Origin: Turnera subulata
Lineage: Eukaryota > Streptophyta > Magnoliopsida > Malpighiales > Passifloraceae
Length of the DNA: 64,000 bases
Reading direction: 5' to 3'
NCBI GenBank assembly: GCA_028386065.3
Contig: JAKUCV010007445.1
Span: 39,287 to 103,286 of the forward strand
This document shows, piece by piece, positions 45,070-55,539 of this stretch. The position numbers were made by a program, and so were the translations under genes. The notes below the pieces were generated by a model. It did not search any database and was not told where the DNA came from. It saw only the letters and a list, made by a program, of their open reading frames with translations. Within the stretch, counting starts at the first letter, position 1; the number at the start of each line of letters is the position of its first letter.

Positions 45070-46825
45070 ATGGCTTCTTCAAGTAATTATGCAGGACTCT
45101 TCGAAGGACAATCAACCACTCGTCCACCGCTCTTTGATGGCACCAACTACAGCTATTGGAAAGAGAGGATGAGAATCTTCCTCCAAGCCAACAACTATGC
45201 TCTTTGACGAATCATGAAGATCGGAGAGCAAATTCCAACGAAGAAAGTTGGTGAAACCACAGTGACAAAGACAGAGGCCGAGTATGATGCTGCAGACATT
45301 ACGATGGTTGAAAACAACGCCAAATCAATCAACATGCTATATTGTGCAGTCAACCCCGATGATTATCGAAAAATCTTTTGTTGTACAACCGCAAAAGAAA
45401 TGTGGAATAAGCTGGAGATCACCTATGAAGGAACCGGCCAAGTTCGAGAGGCCAAAATCGACTCCCTCACTGCAGAATACGAACTCTTTCACATGAAGGA
45501 GATTGAGAGGAATGAGGAGATGTTTGATCGATTTTCAAAAATAGTAAACAACCTTCATGCTCTCAAGAAGGTCTACTCCGACAAGGACTTGGTTAGAAAA
45601 GTCATTAGATGCCTCACTCCCGAATGGCGCTCTAAAGCCGATGCAATCTATGAAAACATTGGGACGTCGAACACAACCATTGACGGTCTTAGAGGTAACC
45701 TTCTAACCTATGAAACTACTATTCTTAAACCCTCTTTGCAGGAACCAAAGAAGAAGGGCATAGCTCTCAAAGCTTCCACCTCCAAAACGCAAGAGCTCAC
45801 TGAATTGGACTCTAGCGATGACGATCAAGAACTCGGACTTGTCACCCGTAAATTCAACAAATTCATGAAAAAATAATTTGAAAGGAAAGGAAGGAAGACG
45901 TCCGGTCCACCCAAGTGCTATGGATGTGGAGAGGTTGGGCACATCAAGCCTAAGTGCCCCAAGGCAAAGGAGGGAAAAGAAAAGAAGCCCTACAAGAAGC
46001 AAAGGGCATACATTTCTTGGGGAGGCGATTCCGGCGATGAATCATCCGATAGCGATGAAGAAGAAACTGCCAACCTATGTCTCATGGCACGAGAGGAAGA
46101 ACCGGAAGAGGTAAGTACTTCTCACTCAAGCGAAGATTTTACTTTTGAAGAATTGCAAGATGCATTTAATGAGCTTTATGGTGAATACATTTCGGCTTCT
46201 AGAACTAATAAGGGCTTAAAGAAACAACTTGCAACTCTAGAAAATGATTTGGAGAAAGTGTCAAGTGAAAATGAAAAGCATAAAGAAGAGAATAAGTTTT
46301 ATGGAAAGAGGAGTGCTAATAAACCGGAAAGTCCAATTAAGGAATGCTCATCATGAAAGTCAGTAAAGGAACAAGTTGAAGAACTTGAAACAAAAACTAG
46401 GGAGTGTTCATCATGTGAGACATTAAAAGAACAAGTTAATGAACTTGAAACAACCCTAAAGAAATTTTAACACCCCTCAAAAGAACTTAAATTCTCTCTT
46501 AGGTAATTTGCAATCAACTAAACATGGAGTAGGTTTCAAAAATGAACCTATGAAGAAGAAAGTTGAGACAAAATCTAGGAAACCTAAGGTTCAACCTAAG
46601 GAAAACAAGGTAAGTAAAGTACACAAACATAGGCAACATAGCAACTATTACCAACCTAGATGGATGCACAATCCAAATATAATTTGTCATTATTGTAATA
46701 GAATAGGACACATTGCTCCTGTTTGTTTTACAAGACATAGGCGTTGGGCACAAGAAAATGCTCATTACCATTATACTCCTAGCACTCAAGGACCCATGAA
46801 GATTTGGGTACCCAAAACCCATTGA
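45070..46825 (+). pseudogene. gag: SIRE-like copia gag, broken
   Basis: The ATG at 45070 begins MASSSNYAGLFEGQ, followed by PPLFDGTNYSYWKERMRIFL, a typical copia gag start. A TGA at 45205 falls where relatives have Trp. The capsid part (UBN2-type, EMWNKLEITYEGTGQVREAK, LVRKVIRCLTPEW) runs to a TAA at 45874. The same frame continues with a zinc knuckle CYGCGEVGHIKPKC (about 45916-45957) and an acidic, coiled-coil-like tail to 46356. After a frame change, 46508-46825 holds a second knuckle, CHYCNRIGHIAPVC. Two knuckles and this organisation suit the SIRE lineage. It is nonfunctional, with at least two stops and one frameshift. Confidence 0.85.
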
Positions 46826-46864
46826 TTTGCTTTGTAGGTATGCTTGAAGGCATCAAGTGTACTT

Positions 46865-46975
46865 TGGTACCTTGATAGCGGATGCACCAAGCACATGATC
46901 AAAGAAGCATCCAAGTTCTTGATTGATCCTCGTAGAAATGCAAGGATGAGTGGTAATGTTGAAAATAATCATCCT
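46865..46975 (+). pseudogene. Copia protease start, truncated
   Basis: WYLDSGCTKHM contains the catalytic Asp-Ser-Gly of copia aspartic proteases, in the same frame as the second zinc knuckle. After about 30 further codons the similarity ends near 46950-46975; protease body, integrase and RT are missing. The element has therefore lost everything from protease onward. Confidence 0.75.
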
Positions 46976-47327
46976 TTGGTTGAAATCGTTCGATTCTTTC
47001 TAGTATACTTTTAATAGTGCTCTTAATGCTTACTTAATTAATTAATGCTTATTGATTATTGCATACATATCATTCTTGAGTAATAATAGCCTTGAGCATC
47101 CTATCTTACCTTGGTTGAAAAAGAGCTTAGATGTGAATTAATTTTGCATGAAGCAAAAATTTTGGTCATAGGTTCATACCCAAATGTTACAACCTGAGAG
47201 CACAAGATGGTTTCCTTTTCGCATCAAGCATAGCATGTTAAGCATAATAGATTAAGTCGAGGAACATTAGCTTATCATTAAACACTCATATAGAAATAAT
47301 ACACGTGCTTAAACATAAATATTTCTT
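46976..47327. other. AT-rich stretch, nothing recognised
   Basis: No ORF, LTR terminus or repeat of other parts of the window was found. It separates the truncated SIRE-like copia from the LINE fragment. Confidence 0.5.
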
Positions 47328-47678
47328 TTAACGGTTGGGTACAACGTTGACTCTGAAACTGTTAAGATCATTAGAAATATTGACCCTAATGCTATCATTC
47401 CAAGAAAACCACATTCCACCCGAATTGTTTTGGTCATGTAGTTCGAACCTGTTTACTGGAGGAAAACGAAGCGGGATGACACCGTCATTATCTTCAGGCT
47501 GCCACAAGGTCTCTGTGAGTAGAACCATGTTGGGCTTGTACTGGTTCTTCAGATCTCTTAAGGTTCGTGAGAACTCTTGGGAGCGCCTAGTGATTCCTCT
47601 ACAGTTCCAAACCAGAAGGAGAGCTTTTGGCCAAGTGGGTGGTAAGCCAGTTGCCCGCGGAACACTCTGAGCAGTCAT
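47328..47678 (-). pseudogene. LINE (L1-type) endonuclease fragment
   Basis: The 116-codon frame contains LLLVWNCRGITRRSQEF, the endonuclease start motif (WNCRG), then PNMVLLTETLW with the catalytic Glu, and GGMWFSWND. These are the opening motifs of the apurinic-like endonuclease in plant L1 ORF2. The frame stops at 47328 and no reverse transcriptase follows on the minus strand, so only the N-terminal part survives. LINEs are usually 5'-truncated, so retention of a 5' ORF2 piece without the rest implies a later deletion or rearrangement. Confidence 0.8.
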
Positions 47679-48018
47679 TGAAATTTGCTAATGTCTGCCC
47701 TCATTCAGAATCTGGCAAGAAGGCTACAGCCTGAACTCCTGAAGTCTGTCAAAGATGAAGAACATGATGGAATTAGCCGAGCCATAGAAGGAAGCTCGCA
47801 GGGTACTTTGCTGCTCCAGGAAGATTGTCTTTTCCATAGGTGTGACAAAGAACCGGGACGAGTAGAGCTCGTCAACGAAGACCAAACGAGGCATCCTCCC
47901 AAGCTCGTTTGGCAGTTCCTCTTGTTGCTCATTTATCAAGCTATAGGCTAACCAATTTCTCCTTCCTAAGGAGGTTCCCTCAATAAGGAAGACAGATGAT
48001 GGAGCAGGCATTTTTTTT
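47679..48018 (-). other. Unrecognised ORF upstream of the LINE fragment
   Basis: On the minus strand an open frame of 95 codons (MPAPSSVFLIEGTSLGRRNW at its start, from 48011) lies just upstream of the LINE endonuclease and could be part of the same element or flanking sequence. It shows no motif I can name. It is cut at 48018-48019 by the Athila LTR. Confidence 0.3.
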
Positions 48019-50184
48019 TGTCTTAATGTGGTCTATGTATCTCTCTTTCTCTGAATTGTATTTTTCTTAAAGTGCTTTTGATTATTCACTAACCATTTGA
48101 TGTCGTCTTTCTGCAACGTAGGTTCCTGCAAGTGCACAAGGCTGTTGTAGTACTTTATCAAGGTCGTATCCACAGGGACTGGGTTGAGTCTGTTTCCTTT
48201 CAATTTAAGACACACTAAGCTCGAAAACAATTAAACAAGGATGGATTTGGGTGAATGATGATTACAATCGAAACTGGGCAGGAAAGATAAATATAACAGC
48301 TGATTAAATGAGGAAGGTATCAGTTTTGGTGGATTCTTAGGCATCCGTGGTTCACATGTCCTATTTTATGCGTATAAATTGCTCGACAGCCTCAGTCACA
48401 GGCTGAGCCTGTGGGTGAGGCTATGACTAATGAGATGTCTTGAAGGGGCTCCCAACCTAAGGTACTATCAACGGCTTTCGATCTTATTAATAGTTCCCTA
48501 AGCGTCCATCTACCTCATGTCACTAGAGTAAACATCCACTTAAGGATGAAGTTTAACGTTGGTGCTAATACCCACAATCTCTCCCTATCTTCTTTCGAAT
48601 GTCTAAGGAGTGAAGGTTAACTATTGTTGGTCTAGCACTCCTAGCTTCTCCTTTCGGTCCTTCACCAGGCTGCTACTAAATTAAGGAGATACTACCCAAT
48701 AATTAATCAAGAATCAAATTAGGAGTTGTGTTATCTTTCTAACTATGCTGTCACAGACTGAGGCTGTGCTGTGTACAGGCCGAGGCTATTGACAGCAAAA
48801 GAGTCAATTAATAAAATCAGTTCTTACAGGCGCTCTCAACCTATACTGCACCCATTTGCTTTCGCTCACATGTGCCTCTCATGGTTCTCACATTCCTAAT
48901 GCTCTCGCATCGGTCAAACTCAGGGGTTTAAGAGTGATGTTGAGGCTAGTTCCTCAATTAGTTTCTAATTATCGTCAAAAGCTAAAAACTAAGGGCTGGT
49001 TGATGTTGTTCCAGTGGCTAAGGTTTCTCCTTTCGGTCCTTCACCTAGCCACTTGTAATTATGCATGGGTTAGATCAAGACTCAGACATGGTGCAAGTTG
49101 CAACAACCAAAACAAGAAAGACTGGCTAAGAACAAAATGCGAGCAATCTATTGCATTAAAATCAAAGACATGTTCACCCCTTCATCCTAAGAAGGGGTTG
49201 TCTAGTTCATAATCAAAATTACAAAACAAATGGAAGTATGGAATGGCATAGTGGTTTATGGACAACATGATTGCTGCCCAGAAAGGCCGCAGAATCGTGT
49301 TTCCCTTGGACCCTTGGTGTTTCTGGGTCCCACCTTTGTTCCAGGAATTCTGTAAGTTTGAAGGGTGTCTTTGTCGATGGGATTCTCCCCTTTCGTGTCT
49401 TCTCCCTTCCTTTTTTGTAGGTGCAGCTCTCCTGTTCTTCTTCCTCCCAACTTGCTGGAAAGTATGGGCATTTGGGCAAGTTGGCTCGTCAATTTTGCAG
49501 CGTGTGTTGTCAGGACAGGAGTGATGGGCAACAAGTTGATTGGTGGATTGTAAGTTCCAAGGTGCTCCTTTGCAGAAGATAATTGTTTTTTTTAAGGTAG
49601 ATTCCCTCTGAGTGGCATGTGCCTATTCCTTTTTCCCTAGAAAGTGCTCTGGGACGTCAAGAGAATGTTTGTTTATGTTGGTGGAGCAGGTGGTGCAAGT
49701 GGTGTAAATTTTATATTCCTTCTGCGATTTCTGGGTTTGCAGGGCGCACAGGCTGATGTTGTGGCTGATGCTGTTGCAATTCTTCTCCAACTTTCCTTTC
49801 AATTGACTTCTGCTTCTTCTGTCGATGACGAGGTGTCATGAGGACTTCTTTGGATCAAAGTTAGGGAAACGATCTTCATTGGAAATCTTGTGATTTGAAG
49901 GTGGTTTGAGGCCTTGAATTGAATTCTCGATGAACAACAGCCTCAAGGATAGGCTCAAGGGTTCTGCCACAGGCTCATGCTGTGGCTGATGCTGTATCTT
50001 CACATTCTTCATTCAAATCCTCTTGAATTGATTGAAATGCACCTGAAATCATTAATCATACAATAAGGGATGGAAAATGGAGGAATATAGTGGAATATTG
50101 CATAGGAGGCATATGATCTTAATGAATTTAGAACAATTTACGTCCAAAATTATGCCCTAAACTATGCATATTTCACATGCATCA
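48019..50184 (-). repeat. Athila-like 3' LTR
   Basis: On the minus strand it starts TGATGCATGTG at 50184 and ends TAAGACA at 48019, about 2.17 kb. It contains the inverse of ggtcgtatccacagggactg, a phrase common in gypsy LTRs. The left end is set by the TG...CA rule only, since there is no second LTR to compare. The LTR holds several CACAGGCT/AGCCTGTG dyads. Confidence 0.7.
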
Positions 50185-50217
50185 AAATACCCCAAACTAA
50201 AAATCTTGCTTGTCCTC
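50185..50217 (-). other. Polypurine tract region of Athila-like element
   Basis: Minus-strand TTGAGGACAAGCAAGA, then TTTTTAGTTTGGGGTATT, lies immediately before the LTR start; this is the usual form in Athila and related gypsy elements. Confidence 0.7.
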
Positions 50218-51751
50218 AAGCAAACAGAAAGGAGAAGAAGGCATGATTTTGAAAGGAAGCAAGGGCAATTCCAATGTATAAGATTTTCACCAGGCTTCTC
50301 CCTTGTGATGCCTCAATTTAGGAACCTCCCTTATTTCTTTTTAAAACTGCATTAACTCCAATCAAATTCCTTGTCAGTGGTTTTTGTCCTAAAAATCATA
50401 GGAATAATCTTGCAACTAACCTCCAATCATCTGCCGTCAAAGGAATCCTGCCAAAATCATTTTTTTTTTCGGGAAGTGAAAAACATTACCTCATATGTAG
50501 ACCCATCATCCCTTATCTCCACTAATGTACAACAGTCATCAAGTAAGGATCTCCAGGACTTTTCTGTGTTGTACAGAGGTTAGGGTGATGGTTGTCAATG
50601 AATGGTGGTTGGACTGAGCAAGTGTTGGTGGCCTGTGAACTTGAAACCTTCAGTATAGTTTATGAACAGTCTCAGGCTGTATAGGGACTATTTGATTCCA
50701 TACCTCTTGAGTTTTCATGCTACCCAAAGGCTCAATGTATCCTCTTATTTGAGATGGAGTCTGATTCACAAAATGTTTCTTTTCTCCTTATTTCTCCTTC
50801 CCATGTTTTTCTTTTCTTCGCCGGCTGCCTTATTTTATTCTTCTTTTTATCTTTTCTTTTTTTTTATAATTGCAGTTGGGAAGATGGCAGTACAAGATGT
50901 GTGGTAACATTCTGGGTATGTATTTGTTAAGTGCAAACAGTCTCAGATGCTTGATAGGGTTGAATCTCGTTCACAGACTCATCAACAAGGAGAGGCTGTT
51001 TGAATGAAATTGTGCCTTGGCACATGATGGCCCCTATTTCGGCTTCAAGTGGTTGAGGTGAGGTGAGCAGGGTGAAGAAATAAATTAGGGCCATCCTAGT
51101 TGGCTCAAATGGGGTTGCAATGGACCGATGAGTATGGTATGGATTTATGTGGTCTGTTGGTATGCAAAAGATGGCCTAAATCCATTCCTTGCTTGAAGGA
51201 CTCTTGCTTGAATTTTGCCTTGACAGAGATGAGGGTCTATTCTGAGGTAGACAGGCTAAGCCTGTGTCCTGTAAAAAACCATTTAGCAAGATCCTTCTTA
51301 TCTGACAGATTTTATGGAGTGTAATTGTTCGATTATGCCTGTTCTGCTTGTTTTGGAAATGAGACAAGTCCTGAGATTAGAGTATGAGCAGAATTAAGCA
51401 GAAAATGTTGAAGATGCATAAATATAAGGACAGGCTCACACTGTGGAGAAGCCAAAAACCAAAAAATAGATAAGCATTCGAGTTTGCATTGAATTAACAG
51501 AAAAGTACAGAAGGCATAAAATGGCATTTCCACCCTAAAATACCCCAAACTGAAAACTTACAGTGTCCTCACTACTGAAACTAAACAAAAGAAAGGTGCA
51601 ATGCCACAACAAAGACAAGCAAAATAAAACACATTATCGAGAGAAGGTCTAATTCTAAACACAAAGATAAATACCCCAAACTGAAATTTGTATCCTATGT
51701 GGTAGGGGTTAGACATCCTAAAACTAGACTAGGGGTGCTAGAAAGGTGGAG
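50218..51751 (-). other. Athila 3' noncoding region
   Basis: No protein similarity was recognised. It includes caccctaaaataccccaaactg at about 51530, a second polypurine-like phrase when read on the minus strand, and ACAGGCTAAGCCTGT at 51251-51265. A T-rich segment lies at about 50775-50870. Confidence 0.55.
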
Positions 51752-53795
51752 TTAGCGGCGTTGGCGCTTGTTGCTAGATGGTGGAGGTCCTGCCTGTGGT
51801 GACCGCATCAGTGCACGTGCCATGTTCATCAAACTAGTCAGGATTTCGGTTATTTGCACGTGTTGGGCCATGTACTGGCTATGGAAGTCAGTCATGGCTC
51901 TGCCCTGGGTCTGTGTGATCCCGAAAACTTCAGTGATGCCCCTGTTAAGGTGTGTGCGTGCTTCTCCCAATGAGGAGGTCAGACGCATCTCTTGTGCAGC
52001 AATGCTCTCTTGGAGGCATTGCAGACGTTCTCCGTAAGCAGCAAGGGTTTGTTAAATGCGGGTTTGATTCTGAAGGATGGGGAGGATTTGCTGCCCAATC
52101 CAATCCTGCGTCTGCTCAAAGATATCCAACACATGGTCTCAGTTGGCAGGCTGTTGGGCCTGTACATGGTCGTTTTCTTCCTGTCCTTGAGGCTGTGGTG
52201 CTGGTGGTGCATCTTCTTGTTCTTCAGCCACACCATCAGGCTGTTCCTGGTTGGCCTCTTGAGGCTGTGAGGCGGGTAGGTGCATCCTATTGAGGATTCT
52301 GCAGTCGATCCAGACGGTTCCGCTAACCAACTCAAAACGATTCAGGGGAAGGCAGAAATGGCGCGCAATCCTTGTGATGATGCCGACGCCTGGAAGATAT
52401 GGTGCCTTCCTTTGTGTGAAGAACCATCAAAGGATGAAGGCGTCGGTGTTGAGGGGTTGGCGGTGCACCATGCACCAGAGGATGAACAGCTCCTCGTGTT
52501 GAACACCCAAGCGACTTCTGTTTCTGTCGGTAGATGCTGTGGGATAGGAAATGCTGTATAATCCGCAGTGCGTGGCTACGGAATGATGTGGCTGAACTGG
52601 TGGAGCAGTTGTATCCAGGGTCAGTGGAGATGTCATTCCAAAAGTCCTTTGCGGCAAAGTCCGCTGGCCTCTCCTGGTGTCCTTCATTTGGTAGCCCGAG
52701 TATCTGATTCAACTGGGCAACGGTGAGAACCCTGTTCTCGTTACCCAGACGGAATCGTGCTGTGCCGGGCTCCTGATCCTGTGGGGGCTGGTAGGAGAGC
52801 AAACTGAAGAATTCGCGGGTTAGGTCAGCGTAGGTGGGCTCTCCAAGTGTGGCAAACAGCAACCACCCTACTGGTTGGAGGAATCGGCGCACGCCATTCC
52901 TGGCCCCAATGGCTCTGAGTGCATCGATATCCAGCCACCGGCTAAGAAGCACTGTCTGGGTTTGTGTGAATTGCCAGGCTCGTCGGTGGCTGTCGTTTGC
53001 GGGTTGGAAGATGAAGCGCTGAGCAGGGGGTGGCGTGTCCTCTGCCTCATCGTCCCCTTGTTCTTCGTTGTCTTCCTCCTATGTCTCTGCTTCATTAGTG
53101 GGCGGTAGTGTGGGTGGTTCTCGAGGGCGATCCTGGTTTTGCTTGGATCACTCCTCGATGTTGGTTTGTGGGGTGGTGGGTTGTGTGCGGCGTGGGGTGG
53201 TGACCTTGGTGGTGGAGCGGGTCCGTGGTTGCTTTGGTGGTTGGAAAACGGTGGCAGGTGTTGAGTGTTCAGAAGGTTGGGGTTCAGTCAAGTCCATGAT
53301 TTTGGTGTCATCGGTGTCTGCGCGCTTGTTTTGGCGCATTTGAGGGGTGGGTGTGGTCTCGTCTTCAGGTTGGGGGTCGAGGTTGAGGTCGAGATCGCCG
53401 CCCATGGTGTTGGTGAGTTGTCGGCAATGGCGACGTTTGTATTGGGTGATTGGGGGTAGTGGTGTTGTGGAAGGTTCTGCGGTGAGTTTGGGGTTTGGAT
53501 TGTTAGTGGGTAGGGCGGGTAGGCTGAGGCTACGTGGGGTTTCTGGTGTTGGGTAGAGGCGAGCGAACTCGCTGATGAGGATATGTAGTGGGGGAAGGTC
53601 TGCGTGTAATCGTGTTATGGTGGTGGTGGGAAATGGTGGCAGTGGTGGTGGGTTGATGTGGAGAGGGCGGTAGACGATTTGGAAGAAGGGGCGGGTGATG
53701 CGAAAAGGGAAGGTGATGGTGATGATGATATCTGGGTTAGCAGATGAGGGTGGAGGATTGGGTGTGTTGTTGGTGTTGTTGTTGTTGTCGGCCAT
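51752..53795 (-). pseudogene. ATHILA ORF1-type (env-like region) protein, frameshifted
   Basis: It begins with a Pro/Thr/Asn-rich segment (MADNNNNTNNTPNPPPSS, from 53795) carrying basic patches and a stop after TNIEE at about 53148. In the same frame 52952-52332 holds WLDIDALRAIGARNGVRRFL, GWLLFATLGEPTYADLTREF and FRLGNENRVLTVAQLNQILG, the conserved blocks of the ATHILA ORF1 family found downstream of pol. A frame change near 52500 moves the next conserved block (EELFILWCMVH) to another frame. The C-terminal part continues as HLPASQPQEANQEQPDGV (52330-52139) and a helical tail ending SSNKRQRR at 51752. Its biological role is unknown; an envelope function has been proposed for this region but is not established. 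At least three breaks make it nonfunctional. Confidence 0.78.
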
Positions 53796-53946
53796 GGCTG
53801 AGTGGAGAAGGTGTTGGTGGTAGGGAGCGATGGTTTTGGACGAAGGGTGCAGCGGCAGATTTTTTGAGGACGAAGATGAAGTAGAGAAAGGAAGGGTAGG
53901 GGTCGTCTTTTATAGGCAATTAATACTTGTTCAAAGACGTTGAGAG
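53796..53946 (-). other. Athila spacer left of the copia insertion
   Basis: This is noncoding sequence upstream of the env-like ORF, ending gttgagag, where the copia LTR begins. Confidence 0.6.
53942..53946. repeat. Target duplication of copia element, left copy (GAGAG)
   Basis: GAGAG here pairs with AAGAG at 62352-62356, a 4-of-5 match. Confidence 0.6.
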
Positions 53947-55487
53947 TGTAAGTATCCGGTTCATGCAATTGACAATCAAAAGCACAAAATACAACATGTA
54001 TGCGCAGCAGAAATACCGGATACACATGGAGGATCCATGTGAAGGGAGCTAAACCGAATAACAATTTTTCATACCTGTAACGGTTGAGGTCTTTCACCCA
54101 ACTGTAGAAGCGAATCAGCTAGAGCCAGACAAAAGGCCTCGCCCCTCTACGGTATCCACACAAATCGTGATAGCCGAAAACCGTCACACGATCTCCAACC
54201 CGAGCTCTCCCGGACTGATGTGCTAGCAGCAGGTTTCCAGTAGCTGTGTTTGTGGTGTTTCTCTTCTTTCTCAAAGAAGGTGTGTCTGAAACTCAAGACT
54301 CTCAAGCTCTCTCTAGGGTGAATGCTCTGAATTTTCAGACTCAAGTGATCAAGAAGAAGACTAGAGTAATCTGATTACTCAACTCCAATTAGTGCTAAGA
54401 GACAATGGGAATAATGGCCAGCACATTGGCCCATTATCTTTCATCATTATGTCTCCACATAGTCATGTCTCCACTAATGGGATTCCACATCACATGCACT
54501 CAGGTTTGGTTCAATAATTCTGACTTTTATTGAACCAAACCAGCCAAAACAATCCTGGTCCAACCACTGTCCAACCGCGGTCCAACCACACCTGGTCGAA
54601 CCATGGTCCAACCACGGTTCAATCACCTGCTCGAATCAACGACTCTAAGTGTGTGACCCTGTAGGCACTTGTAACGTCCGACAATAATCGTAAAATCTCA
54701 TTTTACAATTATATGCAAAAAGAGCGGTGTCTAGCAACACATCATTGCTACCCGAATGACAAGATCAGTACTGATTCTCTATGCCTCGCGAACATGTCAT
54801 CGTCCCTTCGTCCCATTATCAAGATTAAACACGAGACATGGAATATGTCAATCTCGCATATGTTTAATCTCGGTTTCTTGATCCTCGAGTTAACCGGTAA
54901 AACGGATACCAATGATATCATATATCATTATCCGAGCATGGCCATGCATTTACGGTTCAACTCTTTCAAGAAACACTCCGATAATATACCCGTTATATGG
55001 GTTGGACGAATCCCCTCTAGATCATACAAAACCCACTACACATTTATCATATACCCAATGATTACACTAAGTCTACTCAATTACGAAATAACCAAGAGTA
55101 ATATCAAAGTATACGACTCATATGTTGGGAACCTTGATGATCACAGGTCTAAGGACAATACATATAAGAACCGCTATCGACAAACATATAACGTTCAATG
55201 TAGCGTTCTTATGTGGGTCGGTCCAATCCACAAGTTCTCTAACTTGTACCCGTATGTAGAATTCATATCACATATGCAATTCTCAACATACGCTAGTCTT
55301 AATGTATTATTACAACCCATCCATAATAATAATCGACTAGGGACATTTAAGAATATCGAAATATTCTAGGGTTATAAGTATGTGCAAGCGTTTATCTCAT
55401 AAACGATACTTATTGGAATAACCTTAATGCGTATACATGACTACAAATAATCATCCATGATTGGCTTTTGGGCATATTACACTAACA
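53947..55487 (-). repeat. Copia 3' LTR
   Basis: Minus-strand start TGTTAGTGTAATATGCCC at 55487 and end GGATACTTACA at 53947, 1541 bp. GGTCCAACCAC-type direct repeats lie at about 54555-54630. The 218-codon open frame inside is not a gene; it is mirrored in the other LTR. Confidence 0.93.
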
Positions 55488-55498
55488 ATCTCTCACTT
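55488..55498 (-). other. Copia polypurine tract
   Basis: Minus-strand AAGTGAGAGAT abuts the 3' LTR start TGTTAG. Confidence 0.8.
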
Positions 55499-55539
55499 GC
55501 ACTAAAGCCAATCATCTATATATCTCATATATGTGGATC

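Noticed and set aside
53035..53556. Plus-strand open frames rich in Gly, Val and Ser
   Set aside because: They are antisense shadows of the Pro/Thr-rich Athila ORF on the minus strand.
54713..55369. A 218-codon open frame, nearly repeated at 61577-62233
   Set aside because: Both lie inside the two LTRs of one copia element and match because the LTRs match. The frame is antisense to the element, shows no domain, and appears broken in the LTR copies at 1-1062 and 35753-37301.
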